DNA of 62,000 bases from Adiantum capillus-veneris (Eukaryota > Streptophyta > Polypodiopsida > Polypodiales > Pteridaceae), in assembly GCA_014529385.2 (NCBI GenBank), contig CM043949.1, positions 112,160,477 to 112,222,476 on the forward strand. Reading direction: 5' to 3'. Below the pieces are notes generated by a model. It was given only the letters and a program-made list of their open reading frames with translations, searched no databases and was not told where the DNA came from. A program made the translations under genes and the position numbers. Shown piece by piece: positions 1 to 9,779 of the stretch (the first letter of the stretch is position 1; the number at the start of each line of letters is the position of its first letter).

Positions 1-1
1 T

Positions 2-601
2 ATTGAGCACATGCGTGCTTTTGGCTGTTTGGCTTATGGTTAAGTGCCACAAGTGCAGCACATAAAATTGGCTGATAAGGCTGTCAAATGTATTTCCGTT
101 GGTTATAGTCCTGAAAGAAAAGGTTACAGGTTGTATCATCCGCAAACAAAGCATATTTTGGTTTCACAGGATGTAGTATTAGTGGAAGATTCTGTTCAGC
201 CCTTGCTGTCATGTACTAGAGACAATAATGTAAGCTCACAGGACATTTATGAAACTTTGTTGCCTCTTTTCAGTGGTGAAAGTTCAAATGTAAACTCCAA
301 TGAGGCAAATGTACATCCTATGGGGGTTTCCAAAAATGTTATAGATCATCCTATTATTGATGTAGATGTACATGATGTACTTGATGAGAAAAGGGTTGAA
401 AATGAGCAGGCTAGAGGTATGCCAAAATGGCTGGTGCACACTTTGCGTGACAGTAAATTGAATGCACCTTTGTCTATTCGTACTCGTTCAGGCTCTCGCA
501 ATGCATCTTATGCATTAGATTGTTATGCTTTGGGTGTGTCTAGCTTACATGATGTTGAGGAACCTTTGTCTTTTGATGAAGCACTTTGGATGTATTCTTG
601 A
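2..601 (+). pseudogene. Copia pol fragment: end of integrase and linker to RT
   Basis: This is a fragment of a Ty1/Copia polyprotein. The reading frame begins inside the conserved region after the integrase core (HMRAFGCLAYG), meets a TAA at 41-43, and then stays open to 601. It contains the usual Copia module KCISVGYSPERKGYRLYHP followed by VSQDVVLVED, and then an acidic linker that in intact elements leads to reverse transcriptase. The linker ends at FDEALWMYS and runs into a tandem repeat instead of RT. Integrase core and protease must lie left of the window or be lost. Family assignment is secure; this copy is dead. Confidence 0.85.
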
Positions 602-660
602 TATTTCAAATAAAGTGTGTGACAAAGGTACATCCTATATCCACCACTTGGTTAAAATAG

Positions 661-890
661 TCAAGTGGTGGATCTTTAATGTACCCAACTTCAAGACATC
701 ACTAGAATGGCCAAGTGGTGGATCTTGGATGAACCCACGTGTCGATACTTGGTTAAAATGACCAAGTGGTGGATCTTGGATGCACCCACCTCCCAAGACT
801 TGGTTAGAATGGGTGAGTGGTGGATGTTGTATGCATCCACCTTCATGAATTGGTGATAATGGCCAAGTGGTGGATCTCAAGCTTACCTAG
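661..890. repeat. Tandem repeat, about 50-51 bp unit, 4-5 diverged copies
   Basis: Copies begin at about 661, 711, 762, 813 and 863. Each starts with a form of CAAGTGGTGGATCTTGGATG, continues with ACCCAC-like sequence and ends with TTGGTTAGAATGG. The array starts directly after the Copia pol fragment. The core CAAGTGGTGGAT resembles the AAGTGGGAG polypurine tracts of Copia elements, so the array may be an amplified 3' end; that link is inference. Confidence 0.8.
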
Positions 891-958
891 CCCACACACT
901 ATGTTTATAATTGCAATGTGTTGGATGTAGGAGAAACCAACCATTGCATTGTTGAAAT

Positions 959-960
<2 letters not shown>

Positions 961-999
<39 letters not shown>
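961..999. repeat. (AG)n microsatellite
   Basis: Uninterrupted AG dinucleotide run of about 19 units. Confidence 0.97.
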
Positions 1000-1001
<2 letters not shown>

Positions 1002-1050
1002 GAGACAAGAGACACACCATGTAAGCTTCCAAAGATTGATTCATATTGAG

Positions 1051-1052
<2 letters not shown>

Positions 1053-1110
<58 letters not shown>
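1053..1110. repeat. (AT)n microsatellite
   Basis: Uninterrupted AT run of 29 units, 53 bases after the AG run. Such tracts can extrude cruciforms. Confidence 0.97.
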
Positions 1111-1113
<3 letters not shown>

Positions 1114-1564
1114 TGATACCAAGTTGAGGATAGTGAGCCATATATAGCTCTAACACCCCCATTCAAAAAAAGGTTTATAGCTTTGGATGGAAAAAACCCT
1201 TGGAGAGTTCAAGGGAAAAAACCAAGACCCTATACAAATGTGGAGATATGAACCAACAATAATGATGTGAAAGTGCATTTTGTATATATGTACAAATATA
1301 CAAGGGACAAAGAGGTCACATTGTGCATGTGTGGAGTGTGCATAGTGTATGGTACCTATATGATTACAATGTCATATTTACAAAGATACCATAATAGCAT
1401 AGAGGCTAATCTAGAAAGAGTGAGGCCGAAGCAACTCTATATTGAGGCCTTTGGTAAGAATGTTTGCAGTGATCTGGTCACTTGGACAATGTTCAATCAT
1501 GACAGTGACTTTGCGTACTTCATACCGGACATAATGATAATGCACAACAATATGCTTTGACTTG

Positions 1565-1995
1565 CTATTTTGAACATAGTATTTTGCAAGACTAATTGCA
1601 CTCTGGTTTTTTCCTTGAAGATAGAAAGAGGATAATGACCAATATCAACTAGCATTTGACAAAACAAAATCAGCTCATGAGTTGCAGGTGATGCGACAAC
1701 ATATTCAGACTAAGTCATAGAAATTGCAACACAACGTTGTTTCTTGATGGTCCAAGAAACAAGACAACCATTTACGAAAAAGCAATTACCACTAGTACAT
1801 CACATAGATAAATGAGAGATTTCCCAATCTTCATTTGTGTAATCCAGAAGATAAAGAGATTCTATAGAGTCTAATATCAATTATCATTGATAGACCAAAC
1901 CAATATTTGTAGTGTCTTTTAAGTATTTTAATACACGCTTTCTTGTAGACCAATGCTTAAGAGAAGGGAGCACAAGACGTTTTTCAAGATAATTA
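1565..1995 (-). pseudogene. Copia RNase H remnant
   Basis: Read on the reverse strand, the region gives the Copia RNase H signature: an HW...RVLKYLKDTTNIGLVY segment, then a degraded DADW-like region, then VNGCLVSWTIKKQRCVAIS and SEYVVASPATHELILFCQ. This is the stretch that normally carries the catalytic Asp and the EAEY glutamate. Several in-frame stops interrupt it, one of them immediately before SEYV. It points the opposite way to the RT fragment that begins about 150 bases to the right, so the two are not one element in normal order. No start or end can be defined. Confidence 0.75.
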
Positions 1996-2149
1996 GAACC
2001 AAAAAAAATATTAGGGTGAGTTTTCATGCCAACAAACTAAAGACAATCAATCAAGTTATCATAAGGTTGACTTGTGATGAGCTGACCGCCACTCTCACAA
2101 GTGTTTTCATAGAACTGTGAGTTTTCTATGTGCATTGGCATCTCATTTT

Positions 2150-2746
2150 GGTTGGGATGTACATCAATCAGGCATTGTTACTGCTTTCTTGAATGGTGAT
2201 ATATTTGAGAAATTTTATGCAACATAGCCTTGCGGTTTTGTCAAGGAAGGACAAGAGGACAAAGTGTGCAGATGTAAGAAGGCTTTGTATGGGTTGAAGC
2301 AATCTCCTCATGCTTGTATGAGAAAGCTGACACTCATTTGGTCAAACAAGGCTTTTGTAACTGTCCAACAGAAATCACATTGTATGTAAAGCGTGAGGGT
2401 GATGTACTTCTCATTGTGGTTCTTTATGTAGATGATTTGTTGATCATTGGACCAAATGAGAGACATATTGTTGAATTTAAGGATGATTTGAATGCTACTT
2501 TCAAGAGGAAAGATTTGGGGATGTTGCATCATTACTTGGGTATACAGTTTAAGCAGTATGATGGTGGTATTGCCTTGTGTCAGAAAAGTTACATATAGAC
2601 ATTGCTATGTAAGTTTGGACTTGAGGATTGAAAACCTATTGCCACTCCCATGGAAATAGGTTTGAAATTGACTCTACATGATGCTGGTGATCCTGCAGAT
2701 ATCACTCTTTACCAAACTGATGTTGGATGCCTCACTTATGTATGTA
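2150..2746 (+). pseudogene. Copia reverse transcriptase fragment
   Basis: The forward strand encodes TAFLNGDIFEKFY, CGFVKEG, KALYGLKQSPHA and, after a frameshift near 2310, LYVDDLLIIGPNE. The last is the catalytic YVDD motif of Copia RT. The connection segment LGMLHHYLGIQF and a weak YQTDVGCLTYV motif follow. At least two stops (for example the TAG near 2226 and TAG at 2596-2598) and one frameshift make it non-functional. It ends abruptly at about 2746, where a Copia gag fragment begins on the other strand. Confidence 0.85.
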
Positions 2747-2747
2747 A

Positions 2748-3010
2748 CAGTCCTTTATATCCCAATGAGCTTGTTCTACCGTAGGCAAAACAACTCTAAC
2801 AGTAGCAATCCTTGCAGCAAGACCTGCAACATCCTCAACATCGCTTGTATCCTCAGAACCAGGATGTACATCAATGACCTGCACAATGTTCCAAACACCC
2901 TTTGACACAAGAACATGTTGTATCATATAAGCCCACATAGGGTAATTATCCCCATCCAATCTGTCCTCGACAACAAACATCTTGAACACATCTGTGTTGT
3001 TGTCAGCCAT
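2748..3010 (-). pseudogene. Copia gag N-terminus, copy 1
   Basis: The reverse strand reads MADNNTDVFKMFVVEDRL, then DGDNYPMWAYMIQHVL and SKGVWNIVQ, which is the typical Copia Gag amino-terminal region ('kL.G.NY..W'). The ATG at 3008-3010 lies about 340 bases downstream of a primer-binding site, as expected for gag. Only about 88 codons remain before the junction with the forward-strand RT fragment. A second, longer copy of the same gag lies at 6421-7011. Identification as Gag is firm. Confidence 0.85.
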
Positions 3011-3351
3011 GGTAAATGTTGCACCTGATATGAAAACTTCTTGAAAAGAGGAAAAGGAAGCGAGAACAACACGTGCTATATAGCACAAACCGTAGAAGAC
3101 CGTAAGGACCTATTATGCAAAAAACAACACTGATAGAATTTGTGCACAAAATGACAAAATAGCATGTGCAATACTGCTTATAGTGGAAACGAAGGCCGAA
3201 ATGAGCTCGAATCAAAAATCTGAGCAGGCTCTTTGATCTTTCTCGAAATTTTTGTTGACCTACAAACGCTCACCAAATCTCACAAAAATCAGAGAAAGTG
3301 AGTAAGCATGTGTTGGGGCTGCTGAAAACTAAGCTCGAGAGGATGTAACCT

Positions 3352-3363
3352 GCTCTAATACCA
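3352..3363 (-). other. Primer-binding site, initiator Met tRNA type
   Basis: The reverse strand reads TGGTATTAGAGC, one mismatch from the standard plant Copia primer-binding site TGGTATCAGAGC. It sits two bases inside the LTR end, at the right place for the 5' end of the reverse-strand element. Confidence 0.85.
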
Positions 3364-3365
3364 AT

Positions 3366-3594
3366 TGTTGGAATTAGGGTTGTAGGAAAACACACACAGC
3401 TTGGAGAAGACAAAGGAAGCTCAAGGCACACAATTGAGAGTGTATTACTTAGTGTGCAATGGAGAGATAAGTTAGCCCTAGAGTGATGGGCGTATATATA
3501 TAATGCACGGGAAAAAACCTCCTAGTGAGGGAAATAATGCCCTGGTGGTCCTAAGTGTGTTCACACACATCACTACCACATGTATAATACAACA
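3366..3594 (-). mobile_element. Short Copia 5' LTR, about 229 bp
   Basis: The block starts TGTTGGAATTAGGG and ends near ATACAACA, giving the TGTTG...CAACA ends usual for Copia LTRs. It lies directly outside the primer-binding site. Part of it (3463-3594) recurs in diverged form at 7231-7369. The inner boundary is firm; the outer boundary at 3594 is inferred from the terminal dinucleotide and from where the second copy also stops. Confidence 0.65.
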
Positions 3595-3656
3595 CGTAGA
3601 GTGTTCTTCTGTTGTTATCAAAAGCAAGAAAGAACAAGAGAGCTTTTTCCTTCAAA

Positions 3657-3658
<2 letters not shown>

Positions 3659-3699
<41 letters not shown>

Positions 3700-3960
3700 C
3701 CATGAAAATCCCCTTTTTTCCTCCTTTTCTTCCCCTTCATAGCTTCTTCCTCAAGCTCGTCCCTAACCACCACCACCACCACCCCCCCCCCCCCCCCTCC
3801 CCTTTTCTCTTCACCTTCTTCTTTCCAAAAGAAAATGTTGTTTTTTTCTTTTTCTTCTTTTCCTTCTCCTTCTTTTATTTCTTTTCTCTTTTTCCCCATC
3901 GACGTTTCCTCCTTCCTTCCTTTTCTTTCCTTCCCTTCCTTATTTTTATCTCATGCAAGC
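3659..3960. repeat. (GA)n run, poly-C and long pyrimidine tract
   Basis: An AG run (3661-3696) is followed by about 260 bases that are almost all C or T on this strand, including C16 at 3782-3797 and repeated CTTCC/TTTTC words. Open frames here are low-complexity and not genes. Confidence 0.9.
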
Positions 3961-4116
3961 TCTTCCTTTTTGTGTTTTCTTAGCCCATCCTCCTTCTCTA
4001 GGTAAGAGTGACCGAAAGGGGCAGCGATGGTTCCATCATTGCCATCTCTTCCTCTTTTAATTTTTAATTTTTAAATTTTAAATTTTTTTATAGCACCCCA
4101 ACTCCAAAAGTCCCCC

Positions 4117-4117
4117 G

Positions 4118-4137
<20 letters not shown>
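4117..4137. repeat. Poly-C tract
   Basis: A run of 21 C followed by A9. Probably length-unstable and hard to sequence. Confidence 0.9.
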
Positions 4138-4139
<2 letters not shown>

Positions 4140-4149
<10 letters not shown>

Positions 4150-6234
4150 AATGGGTGGTCAATACATTTTGGTCATCCAAGCCCTTTCACTTTTTGGGTG
4201 GCCACCCTTTAACCCCCACATTTGGCATACATAATCACTAAAGCATTTTTCTAGGCACAAGATGTTTCTCCAAAAGCCCTTAATTGGCATATACATTTGA
4301 TCAAAGCACTACCAAGCACGACTTACTTCTCAAAAACTCCTTAACCAACAATCTCATCGTGATTTCGTTCAACTATGTCAATGTTTTGCATAAGTCTACT
4401 ACAAGCATGCTCTTCTCATTTGCACTCAAATTCTTAGGTACTTCTTCTTCCATCATATATGGCAGGCGAGGAACCGTCGCATGTTTGAAGGAAATTGATG
4501 TGGCAAACTTCATAGAGATTATACAAGAAAGCAAAGTGGTGATTGATCTATATGCTCGGACGCAAGCAAGACTTGAAAGACTGGTCTAGGGCTACCCATG
4601 CTATATTGTCAACCCGTGATAAGTAAAGCCTAGGACTACAGTTCACCTTCTTTGCTAAGATGGTGTGATGATAAGAAGTAATCTTTAGCACCTCAAGGCT
4701 CTGCAGGAGCTTGAGGTTGTTTTTGTAATTTCATGTTGTGCTTAATACAATACACTCACAAATTATGAGTTTTGGAATAGAAGGCTTTCTAACTGTGAAG
4801 AGGAGTACATTGGATGTCCAAATTCTTTTAAACTTGGCACGTGGGCTTGTGATCACACGTTGTAACAAGCTTTATGAAAAATTTGTGAAGTTGAGTCAAT
4901 TTTGAGTACGAAGATACTAGCCACGTTTATTATCTACCTATCTATTTTTTCAACTTATTCACATTTTGGCTATACACACTCGTTGTCCTTAGTCAAATGA
5001 AGCTTTGAACATGGTTTTGGTGAAATTCGGTTCCTCCAAGTGTCCCTTGGATCACATTTTGGAAATGAAAAGCTTTGGTGTGTTTTTTGACCAAGTACAT
5101 AAATGTATAAGTTTTTTCTTTCGTTTTTAGTAGATATATGGGCTCAATACGACATGGAAGCAATGCATAAAGATTTTTTTTTCAAAATTGGGTTGTGTTG
5201 GGCTACTAGATAATAATCACGCTTATTATCGACCCTTCAATATTTTTTCAAAATTAAAATTTTGTTGTTTTGGACTACTAGATAATAATCACGATTATTA
5301 TCTACCCTTGCATATTTTTGCCAAAATTGAAATGATTTGATCACACACATGCTAACTAGGCCTAGTACATGAACTGGGCTTGAAATCGTTGACTTGCTGT
5401 AGACTTCTCCACTTTGCTCTTTGATATTCGTGGTGTTGCCCTCGACTTTGGCTATGATGACTTTGTGCCACCTCGAAGCATTTGAGCTTGTCCCATATGT
5501 CAAGCAGAATCTCCATGTTGACTTTGGGTCAGTTTGAAGTTGATGTGCTGCAATAGGTCAAAGATAATACTTTGCATACCTTCAAGCCATTCTCTAGTGC
5601 CATAAGCTCCAAATGGTGTTATTGTTTCATTCCCAGCAAGATACATTGTTTATAAAACCTATGTGGGAGCCTCTTATGAAGTCACAACTTGATTCCAACA
5701 CTTGGAAAAATTTGAGCTTATTATCTATATACCCCGTTAGACCCCAATGGAATGGTCATCGAAGATTTTGGGATTGTTCTATATGCCTATGCTAAGGCTC
5801 TTTTCAAGTTTTGTCAACTTTCGTGTATTGGGTTGATTGCTACAATCATTTTTGCATTCATCCTTTCTTGAGAAGGTTCTGCTAACATAGGGTCTTTCTG
5901 AACTAACTCAATATCATACAAGCATTCAAACATATTTGTAGTAGGTTAGGAACTTAACCCTCATGTCTCATGTGAGATTGTGCACCATAGAATCTACTAG
6001 AAGTTGCAAAAAGCGCATGAAAAAAGGCCTCCAAGATGTCTCTCCAAATATGACAAATGGAAATGCCCGGGGGGTCCACCTCAAAATATGTAGGTGTAGC
6101 ACGTGAGTTCCCCCTTAGGGGTTTTTTATATACCAAAGAGTGACAGAATTGCATGTACAAGAGGGGTATAAAAATGAAAAATTGACAAAAATTTATAGGT
6201 TGACGAAGGAAGAGGGGTCTTCTAATTCATAATG

Positions 6235-6236
<2 letters not shown>
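4140..6236. other. Stretch with no recognisable gene
   Basis: AT-rich sequence. A 101-codon open frame at 4284-4589 has no motif I recognise and is probably chance. The phrase ACTACTAGATAATAATCACG recurs at about 5202 and 5274 in a short diverged duplication. Nothing else can be supported. Confidence 0.5.

Positions 6237-6237
<1 letters not shown>

Positions 6238-6322
<85 letters not shown>
6238..6322. repeat. (TG)n microsatellite, about 42 units
   Basis: Perfect TG/GT run of about 85 bases; alternating purine-pyrimidine sequence of this kind can adopt Z-DNA. Confidence 0.97.
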
Positions 6323-6326
<4 letters not shown>

Positions 6327-6420
6327 GGGTTTTAAAAATATATCTTGAATGAACGTGCTATATGCATTTTTGAAAGGTGGACCCCTCAAGTGGAAATGAG
6401 GCTATTTTTAGTCAACGTAG

Positions 6421-7011
6421 TCATAAGTCTCCAGATACTAGCAAAAGTTTGGTAAGAATCTGGCAAGGCATCAAGAACGGTCTGCACAGGGAACTTCTTA
6501 AAATGACTTCCCTTGCAAAAATAAGTTGCTCATTGATATTCTTAACATCAATAAGGAAAGTGTCCATGTCATCTTCCTCATGCATAATCTTCGGTTCCAG
6601 CTCTTTGCCCAACAATGCAATTTTTGCCTCATTGCGGCTTGCATAAAGACCACCCAGAATATCCCAAGCCTGTTTTGTAGATTTCGTTGAACGAATGTGA
6701 GGAGTAATGGAGTGCTTCAGAGACAACGCAATCAATGCATGAGCGTGCACATTCCTTACATCCCAATGAGCTTGTTCTGTCGTGGGCAAAACAACTCTAA
6801 CAAAAGCAATCCTTGCAGTAATACCTACAACATCCTCAACATCTCCTACATCCTCAGAACTAGGACGTACATCAATGCCCTGCACAATATTTTAGACACC
6901 CTTTGACACAAGAACATGTTGCATCATGTAAACCCACATAGGGTAATTGTCCCCATCCAATTTGTCCTCAGCCAAAAACATCTTGAACACATCTGTGTTG
7001 TTGTCGGCCAT
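6421..7011 (-). pseudogene. Copia gag, copy 2
   Basis: This second copy of the gag at 2748-3010 starts at the reverse-strand ATG 7009-7011 and encodes MADNNTDVFKMF, DGDNYPMW and SKGV. An in-frame stop follows near 6895, and then a longer Gag body reads EQAHWDVRNVHAHALIAL, TKQAWDILGGLYASRNEAKI and a MDTFLIDVKNINEQL segment. These match the UBN2/gag-polypeptide domain of Copia Gag, which assembles particles and packages RNA. The frame ends near 6421 without a zinc knuckle or pol. The protein would be non-functional because of the stop. Confidence 0.85.
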
Positions 7012-7230
7012 GAAGAATGCCTGCACCTAATGAGAAAACTGCCCCAAAAGAGGAGAAACGAAGCGGGAATAACACGTGCTATATAGCACAAACCATAGAA
7101 GACTGTAAGGGACCTATTATGCAAAAAATGGCACTTTCAAAAAATTTGCACAAAATAACAAAATAGCTCGCATAGTACTGTTGCCTATAATGGAAACAAA
7201 GGCCAAAATGAGCCCAAATCAAAAATTTGA

Positions 7231-7369
7231 GCAATAGAAAGATAAGTTATCCGTAGAGTGATGGGTGTATATACAATGCACGAGGTAAAAAACCTTCTAG
7301 TGAGGGAGAAAATGTACTGACGATCTTAAGTGTGTTCACACACATCACTACCACATGTGTATGGTAACA
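7231..7369 (-). mobile_element. Truncated Copia LTR, paired with gag copy 2
   Basis: The block matches 3463-3594 with scattered substitutions and ends ...GGTAACA. Compared with copy 1, the primer-binding site and the first part of the LTR are missing: sequence matching 3210-3219 joins directly to sequence matching about 3460. The loss looks like one deletion with a short GCA microhomology. Confidence 0.7.
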
Positions 7370-7530
7370 CATGGCACCCCAATCCACTTAAAATCACACT
7401 TGAACTGACACACTTTTTGAGAAATACACCCTCAATTGCTTATTGATAAGCACAAACACACTTATGGAAATCAATAGCCACACACCACCCTCAATGCTTC
7501 AGCCCCACACACCATAACTGCACACAAAGG

Positions 7531-7543
7531 CCCCCCCCCCCCC

Positions 7544-7603
<60 letters not shown>
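7531..7603. repeat. Poly-C (24) plus (TC)n microsatellite
   Basis: C24 at 7531-7554 leads straight into a TC run to 7603. Confidence 0.95.
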
Positions 7604-7607
<4 letters not shown>

Positions 7608-7845
7608 ACACCACAAATTTTTGCAGGCACACGTGCACGTTGGCACCGACACATATAGAGAAAGAGGAAGAAGATAAGGGGGCAAGGAAAAAGATAACAA
7701 AAAAGGGATCTATGGAGCTTAGAACTCCTTTGAAAACTCTTGTATACACCACTATACTCTCTATACATGCTTTTTCCTTCATGCACTAGTGAAAAAACCC
7801 TCATCTCATTGAAAGGGGGGCCCTTATTGGGCATTTTTTACATTT

Positions 7846-8381
7846 GTGGCTGTCAGGCCCAATGCATTGGCCTTTTTTCATGCACTATGCCAAAGAGCAC
7901 AATTAGTGCTTTGGAGTAGCATGACCACATATAATCTAGAGGCTGCTTTGAGAACTTGCTTTCCCAAGATGAACAAACAACTTTTCCTAGATATTATCGG
8001 TCAAGAAAGGTGTCAAATGGTGCAATTTAGGCTAGATGAAGCTCATGGGGTCCCTTCAAGCGGTGATAGTAGAAAGGAGGTATTTTTGAAGTGTTGGGAG
8101 ACTTTTGGAGGCTCTATACTGAGTTCAACAATGACACCACATTGCTTGTGGATGACATGCTCTATAAGTGTCTACTCAACTTGTCAGACACATGGCTCTG
8201 TCCTCCTTCATTTGATCCAGAAGAAGTTAGTCAATCCTTAAATTACCTAGCTACTACATTGCTCTCTTGGTTACTCAGGTGGGCAAATTCACCCAGCCTG
8301 GGTGCTTATGCGAAGATGAACCAACTTGAAAATAATTTTGACACATTGTTTGCTCATGTCATACATTACTATAGAATCTAG
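7846..8381 (+). pseudogene. Relic of an FCP1/NIF-type HAD phosphatase gene
   Basis: The forward strand encodes a segment resembling the FCP1-like (NLI-interacting factor) HAD phosphatase domain found in CTD- and TIM50-related plant proteins. Visible pieces are RPNALAFFHAL and LVLWSSMTTYNLEAAL (family pattern 'RPg...FL......vavWSS....N'), IGQERCQMVQ ('wgqd.C'), and after a frameshift near 8090 the motif TTLLVDDMLYKCLLN ('tlLiDDsp.K....P'), which holds the acidic pair of HAD motif IV. The amino-terminal DLDGTL motif with the nucleophile Asp is absent upstream, so no activity is possible. There are no introns in the segment, which fits a processed or transposon-captured copy. Assignment rests on motif recall. 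Confidence 0.55.
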
Positions 8382-8639
8382 AAACAACTAATAGGAAGCA
8401 GAGGTTGATTGTGATTGGGGAATTTAGTAGCAAATAGAATATAGAAATCTTTTGTCTACATTTTGGTATAACCTTTGATGTCTACTAATTTAACCAAAAA
8501 AATTGAAGAGTTTTCTAAACTTATGGAATGATGAGATGTTATTTTGGTTTGTTATAGCAGAATTTGTAAAGTAGGTGTAGACTAATTTTTTTTTGTGTGT
8601 GTATTATAGAAGATTTTTGTAATTTATTTAGTATGTACA

Positions 8640-8864
8640 AAAGACCTATATTGATTGCTACGTATTGTTCCATATGTCACGTATTACATAGCACATAATC
8701 TACACTTTATACATTGTACTTTGTGTAATATACACATGTTGCACATTACCTCTCCATACATAGTTTTTTACAAATATGGCAATGCTATGTGCTATGTACT
8801 ATGTGCTATATAGCACAAAGCACACTTGTACAATGTGCTTGTTGGCAGCACATACCTGTCTACC

Positions 8865-8908
<44 letters not shown>

Positions 8909-9090
8909 TGATCTCAAGACTTCAAACAAACACCTTAAGCTACGTGCTATATAGAACATTTCACATAGCACATAGCACAAAGTACACATGCTACACATTA
9001 TACACAAAGTGTATTATAGAACTTCCACAAAAGTACTATATAGCACATAGCATATAACATATAGTATAGATGCTACACATTTACAATGGA
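8640..9090. repeat. Degenerate repeats around the palindrome GTGCTATATAGCAC, with an (AG)n run
   Basis: The 14-bp palindrome GTGCTATATAGCAC is present at 8803-8816, with near-copies at about 8944 and 9034 and many GTGCTATGT/ACATAGCAC half-sites between. An AG microsatellite lies at 8866-8906. The same 14-mer occurs in the two Copia leaders at 3073-3086 and 7076-7089. Confidence 0.7.
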
Positions 9091-9779
9091 TATAGTGCAA
9101 TATAGATATATCACTCATTCAAATAGAATTATGGTATGTTTCGCAGATATATTACAATCTCAGAGAAAATGAGATAGAAGAAATGAGAGAAAGTGACATA
9201 AAATATCTCAAACTCATTGAATGTTTCCAAGTGAGACAGGATACAAAAGTTTAGATAAAATGACTATCTCCAAGTTTGCTCGAGACACATTGGTTGTCTA
9301 AGGATACATTAGATGGTGCAAGCTATATGAATCATATATAGCCTATTACATACGTATCATGATGCCTCATAGAGCATTGCATTGTAAATGGTTTCATGTA
9401 GTTCTGGAGAGAGATAATATTTCTTTGATGCAGCATCTACCACAAAGGCATGTCAAACTTGATTGCACAAACAAGGTGAGAGTACAAGTGCTAATAATAA
9501 CACCCTGTGACAACATAAGTGTTTTTTCCACATTTTCAATTATCTATTACAATGCTTTTTGTGAGTCACTTTCTCTTTGTACATCTCAACAAAAAGAACT
9601 CTACACCTTCTGCATTGCCAGCTTCCGCATTGACTACAAAGTTATCACCTTCAATGAGATACTCTTAGCATATCCTGGGATCCCTCAAACAATACATCAT
9701 CAACTTATCGTACCTCAGTCTCTATTGGTAACTTAGAGAGTGGTTTCAGTTTCTTATGTGTCCTCTTTTCTATATATAA
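9091..9779. other. No recognisable gene
   Basis: A 125-codon open frame at 9359-9736 (forward) has no domain I recognise and lies just outside the transposase relic. It could be transposon flank or chance; I do not call it a gene. Confidence 0.4.

Noticed and set aside
635-880. 81-codon reverse frame with a repeated HPPLTH/QDPPLGH peptide pattern
   Set aside because: It is a translation of the 50-bp tandem repeat, not a protein gene.
661-890. CRISPR-like array
   Set aside because: The units are directly adjacent diverged repeats without unique spacers, in a plant genome.
883-1162. Frames rich in Tyr-Ile or Ser-Leu repeats
   Set aside because: They are products of AT and AG microsatellites.
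4284-4589. 101-codon forward frame
   Set aside because: No recognisable motif, no context and no related frame elsewhere in the window.
9359-9736. 125-codon forward frame
   Set aside because: No motif; it neighbours a reverse-strand transposase relic and is best explained as chance or flank.
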